DNA from: Malachius bipustulatus
Lineage: Eukaryota; Arthropoda; Insecta; Coleoptera; Melyridae
Length of the DNA stretch: 64,000 nucleotides
Reading direction: 5' to 3'
NCBI GenBank assembly: GCA_910589415.1
Contig: OU342635.1
Coordinates: 40,388,929-40,452,928, forward strand
The notes under the pieces are model-generated. The model did no database searches, was not told the DNA's origin, and was given only the letters and a program-made list of their open reading frames with translations. This document shows, piece after piece, positions 55,628-64,000 of this stretch. The position numbers and the translations under genes were made by a program. Position 1 is the first letter of the stretch; the number at the start of each line of letters is the position of its first letter.

Positions 55628-55635
55628 GACTCGAG

Positions 55636-55997
55636 TTCATTTACCCGCGAAATAGTAAAGATACTAGGCGGTTCTGGCTGTCTTATTGTCCACAAGTCGA
55701 CGCAATGACGAAACTTGAGTTTATTTGCGCGCCGAGAGTTCATTTGCGCGCCAAGTTTATTTGTATCATAAATGTTTCCGTTCCAATGTAGTCTGATAAA
55801 TTAATGTTGATTCGGAAACAATAATTATTTTTAACATAAATGTTTGATTTATTATTATTATTGGCTGAGATCAACCCTACCCCCTACCTATCACAGTGAA
55901 TATTTTGATATTTCAAGAGATTGCCGCGCATTGGTCACGGCCGCTTTTGCGCAAACGCATTACGGGAATATCCGTGACAGTCTATGCTGTAGCCTCT
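55636..55997. other. Non-coding gap
   Basis: No gene supported. TTTATTTGCGCGCC and TTCATTTGCGCGCCAAG are a short direct repeat near 55718-55760. Confidence 0.4.
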
Positions 55998-57149
55998 TGT
56001 CTCAGACAGATCTGCCTGGCCAGCACTACACCAACACCCAACACCCAACACCACTCACAGACCTATAAACATGGGAAGGCGAACAAGATCCAAGATCGGA
56101 AGACCCAGACCCAGACCGACTGACTGATGAAAGAGAAGAGAATGAGAAGATTCGAGACATAATAGACAGTCTCCAGACTTATGTTAATATAATAATGTAG
56201 TACTTACGTACTGAGTCAGAGGCTATGTTGCCATGCCTTGCTCTCGAAAATTTCGGCAACAAAACTCTTTTTAATAAAAAAATACACTATTGAGGACGAC
56301 ATCACTTTTCGAAAATCACCCAAACTCATCAAATGTCCACCGATCCTGACTCCCAGATCACGAAAAAGTAGTTTTCCAAAATTCACCTGCCCACGATATA
56401 CAGGGTGTCCGGTAAGTACCTCCTAATCTCTCTGGAGCATACAGGGAAGGTAAAAAAAAACCTAGTCTGTCATAAAAAAATTTCCTAAAGTGCCCCCAAA
56501 CGGAGATATGGAGCCCTAAAAAGGTGCCCCGCAATTTACTTTTTTGGCTCCAACTTTTGAACCGACCTGTATAATTTGATGAAATTTTTATTTTTTATAG
56601 AGGCCATAAAGACTCATTAAGCCACATCAGAGTAGATGTTTGACGTCCTCAAGGAAGTCAGGAACGGTTTTACCTCCACACTCATTGTGTCAAAGTTTTG
56701 ACAGGTGTCATTTTACAGAGCTGAAAACTTATTTTTTAAATACACTGGTGATTCATCTTCACAAAAGGTACTCTTAATTTATTTCGATAAAACTAGCGGT
56801 TCTCAAGATAAATCGACTTTTATGCGAATTTTGACCGTCAAGTTCCGAACCAAGTTCCGTCAATAGCAATCCATTATGTAGGTATAGGTTTATCAACAAG
56901 AACCTGATTTTTACCTGTTTGTGTTTAGCATTAGTAACTTTTTAGTGTTTTGCATTCCTAAGTTTCCTGATGAAGACCTGAACGAAGTCGAAATATAGAA
57001 ATTTGCAAACAAGATCTTTCATTAAAAAGTGCCCAAAAATCAAGTGACCGCAAGCCCTTAATTTACCTACATTTATCCTAGTTTTCAACTAGTACGGTCC
57101 GTACTATTTTCAATTTTATATATACATTTATATATTATACACATTTATA

Positions 57150-58460
57150 TATTCTCCAAAATCGCGAAATTTCGATTTTAAAAACGCTCCTGTGGCTTTA
57201 TATTTCAAGATTAGTTAACGAAATTTTGGATCCTTGTAAAACTTTGGAATGACGTTGGATTTTCGTTGAAAAACTTTCCAAAAGTCGCGTTACTTCTACA
57301 GGGTGTCCTTTCAAAGTTCCAGAAATCCGGCTTTTGTCATCTCATTTTAGGTCGCAGTTTTCAATCTCGGGGGCTGAAATTTTTGTGAGAGTAAGATATC
57401 TATAAAAACTGGTCTGGTATTGTACTTGAGCAAAATCGGTCGAGCCGTTTCAAAATGGCGGTCATTTTAATTTTTGAAAAATAAGATAATTTTTGAACCC
57501 CTGTATGAGCAAGATGGAAAAAAACTTTGAAACCAAATCAACAGGGTTTGAAGAAAATTATTTGAAATTTAATTTAATGTAATAAAATTTACATTACTTT
57601 TATTAATAAGCCAGTGGCGTGGATAGGAAAGTGGTAAAAATGGCTAAATTTCTCTAAGAATTTATGATCACATTTACATTTTTGAAGCAATTTTGAACTG
57701 AAATTTTTGCAGTAGATAACTATACTAATAGCCTTTAACACTTGAAAATTTCAAGAAGTTAGTAAGAAAAATGGCGAAGATATTCGAATTTTTTTTACAT
57801 GATGTTTTTTACTCCAAAATTTTAAGAACGCTCCTGTAGCTTAATTTTTCAAGGTTAATGAACGAAATTTTTTACTTTTGTGAAACCTAGGGATGACGTT
57901 TGATTTTCATAGAAAAAACATTTTCCTAAAATTGCGTTACTTTTACAACGTGTCTCTCCAAATTTCCAAAAAAATATAACGGGTATGAGGCACGGTTTCT
58001 GGTCGCAGTTTTCAATCTAGGGGGCTGAAATTTTTTTGGCAGTAAGATAACTGCAAGTAGTCGTCTGGTACTGCATTTGAGTTAAATCAGAAGAGCCGTT
58101 CCAAAATGGCGGCCTTTTCAATTTTTAGAAAAATTGATAGATTTTGAACCCCTAAATAAGCCAGTTAGAAACAAAAACTTTTAAACGAAATTAACATTAC
58201 TGGAAGAAAATTATTTGAAATTTGAGTTATAAAATATTGAGTTAAAATATTGCAATAAAATTTGCAATATTTTTATTATTAAGCCAGTGGCGTGGGCAGG
58301 AAAAGGGAAAAAAGGCTAAATTTCTATAACCGTTTATGAACATATTTTTGAAGGAATTGAACGAAAATTTTTCCAGTAGACAACTATACTAATAATCCTT
58401 AACTATGAAAAATTTCAAGAAGCAAATAAGAAAAATGGCGGAGATATTAGAATATTTTTA
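57150..58460. repeat. Diverged tandem duplication, about 650-bp unit
   Basis: The same ordered phrases occur twice. These include AACGCTCCTGTGGCTT / AACGCTCCTGTAGCTT, GCAGTTTTCAATCT..GGGGGCTGAAATTTTT and GCCAGTGGCGTGG..GGAAA. A partial third copy follows the nested element near 59095 (GCCAGTGGCGGGCATAGG). Divergence is considerable, so the duplication is old. Confidence 0.7.
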
Positions 58461-58470
58461 CATAATTATG

Positions 58471-58996
58471 TACAGGGTGTTAAGAAAATGACGGATAAAC
58501 TCTTCAGTACATTGTAGGGGACACTCAGTAAAGTACGGGAAAAATAATTTAAAAAATTCCAGAGCTACATTTCAAAAGATATAAGCAAAATATTGAACAA
58601 TAAATTTGGCAACGTTTAACACGACAACAGTTGGTATTTGGTAATTTCGTCTAATTTCTAACAATGCAGGTAGTCAAGGTATCAAAACCGTTGTTGCCAA
58701 ATGCTTTTTTTTCAGCATCTCAGAAAAGAAAAAAAAATCTTATTAAATTTTCCAAGCCAGTAATACATCTTAAGCAATTTTTTTAATTGATAACGATTAA
58801 AGTACCATTTTTATATCTGTAAAGTCATTTATTTTTTGCAAATACTGAAAAACAAAGATAGTAAAATGTTAACTTTGGCATTTTTTATCTCACCAAATTG
58901 AAGACCAGAATTTTTTAAATTATTTTTCCCGTACTCTACTGAGGGTCCCCTACAACGTACTGAAGAGTTTATCCGCCATTTTCTTAACACCCTGTA
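58471..58996. mobile_element. TIR element M13 with about 90-bp arms
   Basis: A 526-bp unit begins TACAGGGTGTTAAGAAAATG and ends with the reverse complement CATTTTCTTAACACCCTGTA with one change. The arms continue through AAACTCTTCAGTAC, GTAGGGGAC and GTACGGGAAAAATAATTT. Nested within insertion 1 after the second tandem half. A TA duplication is possible. Non-coding. Confidence 0.85.
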
Positions 58997-60480
58997 TATT
59001 CCTCTAAAATTTCAAATTTGCAGTTTTCAAAGCTCCCCTTTCACTTTTTCCGTTCTATAAATAGTAATGTAAAAAATAATATTTTTTAAGTAAAGTTAGC
59101 CAGTGGCGGGCATAGGAAAAGGAAAAAATTGTTAAATTTAAAAATTCATTCTAAGGCACGGTTTAAAACGAAATGAAATGCAATTGTCAGTAAGCCACTA
59201 CGCGAATATCACCTGACTATGGAAAATTTCAGAAAGCCAATTTAAAAAGCGGTGAAAATATTCAGAATTGAATCGCATAAAAATACACTATTTCTGCGAT
59301 TGATGCGCAAGAAGGTTTTTTTCATTTTTCGTCATGTTTTTTAGCTCCACGTCAACTTTACCGCAATAGTTTGTCAAAACAATCCCTCTTTATTTCGTGA
59401 CTAATAAAATCTCAATATGTTACGATAAACCAAGAAATCTGGCAACATTGTCGATTATTCTTGGGAGAAAAATACTTTCCGGACTAATCCTGCGATAATT
59501 GTACTTTCCAGTCAGGGTTTAAGTGTAATTAAAAAAAGTCAGGCAACACTGTCAATTTATTCCAGTGATATACCCTCCAATAATTCTCTGGAGACTATAG
59601 TAAGAGGCAATGTTGCCATACTCAATAAAATTTAAGTTTAAAACTATAATTTTTTATTGTTTTTGGCTCTAATTTAAATTTTTTTGATAATATACAGGTG
59701 TCCCAATATAAAGGCGACAAACTTTGACGGTAGAATATTAACTTAATTATTTTAGAACAAAAAAATCTTAATGAAAAAGAAACCCTTCTCTAAAATGGGT
59801 ATTCGAAGTTACAGGTGTTCAATGTTAAAAAAAAAAATTACTTTTTTTTGATAACTACTTCAAAACGGCTTAATATTTTTCTATGAAATTTTTTGTTTGT
59901 TTTTCTATTGATTAGTCTAATAAAACTAGATAGGGGTCCAACTTTTTTACACCACTGGAAAAATGTTGGTTTTGGCATATTTTTCCAGAAGCCAGTCATT
60001 TCTGGTACGAAAGGATTGGTAGGTAAATTCTCAACTGTTTTTGAGATACCTGCAATTAAGATATTCGAGGGGGGGGGGGCAAAAATTAGGCGTCTTTCGT
60101 CAATTTTTTCAACTTCTGGAAACATTTACATATTTGACGTGGGACTTATTCCCCAGACCCCTCGAGCACAAACATTTCTTGCAACGTTTCTTAGCGCTAT
60201 GAGCTCAACTCTGGGAGCAGGACTTCCACGAGATGGCTTCGCTAGCGAGTGGTTTTTGAAAATATAAATTATATTAAATTACGGAACTTCCTCCTATTTA
60301 TTTGTATACATATCTCAAAAACAGTTGGGAATTTTTGAAATTGCCAGAAATGGATCAAAATTTATCCAGTGGCACAAAAATTCAGGGGTTAAAAATTTGG
60401 GAGCCCATCTACCGTGCGTCCCTGGTTAAAATTACACACATGTAATTAATTCTGTAATATTAGGCTAATTAATAGAAAAA

Positions 60481-61740
60481 CTACGAAGGCGTAGAAGCGC
60501 CACACCAGTTTTATTTTAAAATTCCGAGTTTAAACTCGGAATCAGGGCCGAGCCTAGCAGGTCTGCCGTGCGTGCCAGCACGCAGGCGGCAAGTTCATAG
60601 GGGCGGCGGGCGGAAGCAAGAATACAATCATAATTCATAACAATAAAAAAAAATATCAAAATATCATGATAGGATTAGTTATTAGTATACCCAAGGAAGC
60701 GGGGGGCGCGTGCAGCATCCTGGGCATTTTTCCATAATATGTATTCAGATCAGGGCCTTTGTAACCAAAGGGCTAAATAGGGCTGTATAGACCAGGGGCT
60801 CAAGCCTTTTGGGGCACAACTCTTTATTGAATTTTTTTTTTTTGTTATTTATTAGTCCTTTAGTTATAGTTTTCATATCCGAGTAAATTTTTAATTAGTG
60901 GGAAATTTGAACATTGAAAATAATTTCGCCTGCGGCGCATTTTCTTTAAAGTCTGACAAATATTACCTACTAGTATTAAGTTAAGAATCCATATTGCACT
61001 AACTTTGTAATCCATCAGTCGTCACTGACTTGTTCCCGGCGGCGTTAGCCAACCTATGTATTTTCTTATGAAAAAGGGCGCATTATTTTCAGTGGCCCTT
61101 GGGCGCCGAATATCTCAGGACGGCTATGGCCTGTACGGACTACCCGCGGAACGCCGAACCCGATTCAGCTAGTTGAATAATAAAAGTAGTTTTCTAATTC
61201 TGTATCTCAAAAGTTAAGACTTTTAGGACATACGTTCTTATGAAGTTTTCCTCTTAAAATGGACCCAAAAATCACCCCCTTAAATATTGACATTCAATTA
61301 CAAAACACCCTGTATAGGTATTGTCCGGCGGCCCGTGTGGTCCTTCAAACGTAACGTAAAAATGTATACCAGTATAAATGAATTTATTGCTTAGTGTGAT
61401 TAACATTTCCGCACTTGTTTTTTCCAAAATTTTCTCTCGATCCCCCCTCATTCTTGGAGGATATATTCGGTATCCCCCAAACCTTCCAGCGCAGCAGAAT
61501 TTACCTAATGTAATAAATAATGAGCATTTCGATTGGTGTTTAATTTTGACCCACAAGAAATTTCTTTTTGCCCTCTCTTAGATAGACATTTCTTCTTACG
61601 AGGGGGGGGGGGCAATTTTTGTATCGGCATGAAGGCTACAAATAGTCTAGTCCCGGCTCTGCACGGAATTCCGAGTTTAAAGTCGGAATTCTTAGTTTGA
61701 TCTCGGAATTCCGAGTTTAAAGTCGGAATTCCGAGTTTAA
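60481..61740. mobile_element. Insertion 2 in repeat copy 2 (element family M14, copy 1)
   Basis: Copy 1 of the repeat is continuous across this point. The insertion starts TACGAAGGCGTAGAAGCGCC, has a palindrome TTCCGAGTTTAAACTCGGAA at its left, and ends in four direct or inverted relatives of the same palindrome (61661-61740). Within it, CAGGGCCGAGCCTAGCAGG at 60544 and its partner near 61110-61130 resemble hAT-type ends. GGCGGCAAGTTCATAGGGGC is shared with 63008. No coding frame is supported. Confidence 0.6.
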
Positions 61741-62879
61741 GACACAAAAAATTTTATAAAATAATATTAAGCCGTTTTGAAGTTACACAAATTTTTTATT
61801 TTTTTTTGGAATATTGTAACTTCCCTGTAACAAACACCCTGTAACTTAGAAGTTTGTCCTCTTTATTCTGGGGAGCCACAATAGACCTACGGTCGCAGTG
61901 GAGGTGTCACAATGACCCACTCAAAAGAAATCTAATTTTTGCTCTGGGACACCTGTGTGTACAAAATCATATTTAAAAAATTTAAAGTTTTACTTATTGA
62001 ACCAATTAAATTTATTTACAAAACATTTTTTACGAGTTTTCGAGTACTAGTCGATGTCAATTATTGTGCTTTTTTTATTGTGGGATTTTTTTTATCTGGC
62101 AACACTGTCGATTATTCTAGCAAGAATAAAAATCTCCGGATTTTACTTCAAAACTTATTGCCCATTCTAGAAAAATATTCACTTTACCAAATGGAAAAGT
62201 CAAGTTTTAGGATAATAAAACAGTCTGGAAGCACTGTCGATTAATCCTTAAGAATTATTTCCCTAGATTTACTCTAATAATTCCCCAGATACAGTGAGAG
62301 GCAGTGTTGCCATTCAGTAAACTATTATTTTTTTGCAATTCTTTAAAGCCAGTCGTTGTTAATATTCAGTACAATTTTTTTTTTGTTTCCCATAAGAAAA
62401 CCTCAAGATTTAGGATAAAGTAAAAAGTCAGGCAACAATGTCAACCCCTGTAGAAAAAAAAAACTGTTCCCAAATATTATCGAAATTCGTTTTCATAAGA
62501 AAAAGGAAAGATATAAGGATATTATGTAAAAAGTCTGACAATATATGTATAGGTACAAAGTCCAGTGAGAATTTCCTTAGACTTATTACTCTAATAATTC
62601 CCCAGATACAGTGAAAGGCAGTGTTGCCATTCATTTAACTATTTATTTTTTACAATCCTTTAACGCCAATCGTTGTTCATTTTCAGTAACAAAAATAATT
62701 TTTTTGTTTTCCGTAAGAAAACCTCAAGATTTAGGATAACGTAAAAAGTCAGGCAACAACGTCAGCCCCATAGAAAAATATACTGTTTACCAAATACATA
62801 TTATCGAAATTCGATCGTTTTCATAAGGAAAAGGGAAGATATACGATATTATGTAAGAAGTCTGACAATAAGGTAGGTA

Positions 62880-63340
62880 CTTACGAAGGCGTAGAAGCAC
62901 CACACGAGTTTTATTTTTAAAATTCCGAGTTTAAACTCGGAATTCCGACTTTAAACTCGGAATTGGGGCCGGGCCTAGCAGGTGTGCTATGATTGGCCCG
63001 CACGCAGGCGGCAAGTTCATAGGGGCGGCGGGCGGAAGTAAAAATCCGATCATAAATCATAACAATAACAAAAAATATCAAAATATCATGATAGACTTAA
63101 TTATTATAGTGTAGCACAAACATTACCTTTATAGTATTAAGTTCTGAATCCATACTGCACTAAATTTTTAATCCATCAATAGTCACTGGCTTGTTCCCGG
63201 CATTAGCCATCCTATGTATTTTGTTATGAAAAAGGGCGGATAATTTTCAGTCGCCCTTGGACGCCGAATATCTTAGGATGGCTCTGGCCGCGGAACGCCG
63301 AACCCGATTCAGCTTGTTTTATAATAAAAGTTTATAACGA
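62880..63340. mobile_element. Element family M14, copy 2
   Basis: Starts TTACGAAGGCGTAGAAGC and carries the same AATTCCGAGTTTAAACTCGG palindrome. It shares GGCGGCAAGTTCATAGGGGC, ATCATAACAATA and TTGTTCCCGGC with copy 1, and GGAACGCCGAACCCGATTCA near the end. It begins directly where repeat copy 2 ends. It lacks part of the middle of copy 1. Confidence 0.65.
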
Positions 63341-64000
63341 AGGCTTTGACCATATTGAGACCAGATGTTGGCTCTAACGTAACTCCATTCAACTCTACAG
63401 GGTGTTTCACCAGCAGACCGACATATAGCATAGGTAGGTATTATAAGTTTTTCAAGGCGATTCAGGATCTGGTATTGAAATTATTGTGAGACCCTTCGAT
63501 GGGATGGAATTTAATGAAATTTGGTAGATATGCTCTGCTAATGACACTTAATACCTCGCATTTTTCTTCGATTCGCAAACTGCAGGACCGTACTTAATTT
63601 TTCAGGTCTCTGTCGGTTTTCTTAAAAAGTTCACCCTGTATTATGCATTCAAAGTTTAGTACCATTTTCTAAAAGTACATGAAAAATGCTACCTACAATT
63701 GCAGTAAAAAATTACTTTGCACCATTAAACTGAATTAAGAAGAAAATGAAAAATTTTTAGTTTTTTTTTCAGAATTTCAATTTATGGTTGTTAGGTACTA
63801 ATTTTCGAAAACCCAAATGTGATTTTTTTAAACTTATGTATTTTGTAGCTATTTCGAATAAATTTACTTGATCTACAGATTTAGCCAAGATTAGGAACCA
63901 CTCTAGATTTTTTCGAGCTAACAATAAGTTTTAATAAGAAAAACAGCTAAAAGAAGAAATGGTAATTTTGATGATAACCTATAACATCACATAAGCGTAT
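63341..64000. other. Non-coding end of window
   Basis: No gene supported. CTACAGGGTGTTTCACCAG at 63397 and TTCACCCTGTATTATGC near 63631 may be the ends of a further CAGGGTG-type element of about 240 bp, but their inner sequences do not pair. Confidence 0.4.

Larger units (their letters stand above)
56292..59278. mobile_element. Insertion 1 in repeat copy 2 (about 3 kb, composite)
   Basis: The 14-bp sequence AAAAATACACTATT lies at both edges (56278-56291 and 59279-59292) and may be a target duplication. The inside has ATATACAGGGTGTCCGGTAA at 56396 and two diverged tandem halves (about 57150-57800 and 57810-58460). It also has a nested TIR element at 58471-58996. No protein-coding capacity is seen. 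The class of the outer element is unknown. Confidence 0.55.
55998..62880 (+). repeat. Large repeat region R-L, copy 2 (split by two insertions)
   Basis: Copy 2 matches copy 1 (46312-49729) in the same orientation but is broken at about 56270-59315 and at 60481-61740. The order of matching pieces is the same, so copy 1 shows the state before these insertions. In the third piece some stretches (about 62265-62330) are rearranged or repeated relative to copy 1. Identity of the matching parts is high by eye. Confidence 0.8.

Noticed and set aside
56604..56630. A third copy of MITE M1 (CATAAAGACTCATTAAG)
   Set aside because: Only about 15 bases match one end, and no partner end is present.

Overview
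The window is AT-rich (roughly two thirds A+T) animal nuclear DNA, almost certainly from an insect. Genes are split by spliceosomal introns with GT..AG ends. Three loci carry a ZAD domain (the zinc-finger-associated domain typical of arthropods, massively expanded in insects). The space between genes is filled with small inverted-repeat transposons, a Copia retrotransposon and an R2-type retroelement. The order of insect cannot be fixed from the sequence.

Positions 1-14,478 (minus strand) appear to hold one large ZAD zinc-finger gene, called gene A here. Exon 1 (14,230-14,478) and exon 2 (13,034-13,766) encode the ZAD, an acidic linker and three and a half C2H2 fingers. Exon 2 ends inside a finger, just after CGKG, in phase 1. 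Downstream lie four separate zinc-finger exons (6,159-7,027; 4,188-4,788; 3,067-3,944; 1-133, running off the window). Each has an acceptor in the same phase and completes the same split finger with a different finger array. This looks like mutually exclusive 3' terminal exons giving different DNA-binding specificities to one ZAD dimerisation module. A dead, intronless kinesin-6 copy (713-1,824, plus strand) sits between two of these exons.

Positions 14,500-19,300 are a run of TIR elements, including two copies of one family 0.7 kb apart. Positions 19,548-21,198 hold gene B, an intact-looking four-exon ZAD zinc-finger gene (392 residues). Positions 21,572-22,462 hold gene C, a ZAD fragment whose first exon is cut by a 173-bp satellite array (22,465-23,395) and whose 3' intron holds a near-perfect 263-bp hairpin element. 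Positions 23,684-25,448 are a 1.77-kb retroelement bounded by 14-bp target duplications: a tRNA-derived head joined to the 3' part of an R2-like reverse transcriptase/endonuclease gene, with an oligo(A) tail.

Positions 27,877-32,520 (minus strand) hold a six-exon shootin-1 homologue (516 residues), a coiled-coil protein with a polyproline stretch. A possible divergent first exon (33,001-33,109, plus strand) starts 480 bp away. Positions 33,500-46,300 contain no gene I can support, only repeats and fold-back elements. From 46,300 to 63,300 there are two copies of a 2-3 kb repeat region (46,312-49,729 and 55,998-62,880), each interrupted by different later insertions. Between them are a degraded Copia element with both LTRs (49,730-53,107) and the 5' part of a zinc-finger/MULE-like gene (53,127-54,240, minus strand).

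Functionally the window is a ZAD zinc-finger cluster beside a neuronal/cytoskeletal gene. Most of the remaining sequence is transposon-derived. Coordinates of exons come from splice-site and phase matching by eye; those of elements come from inverted and direct repeats seen by eye.
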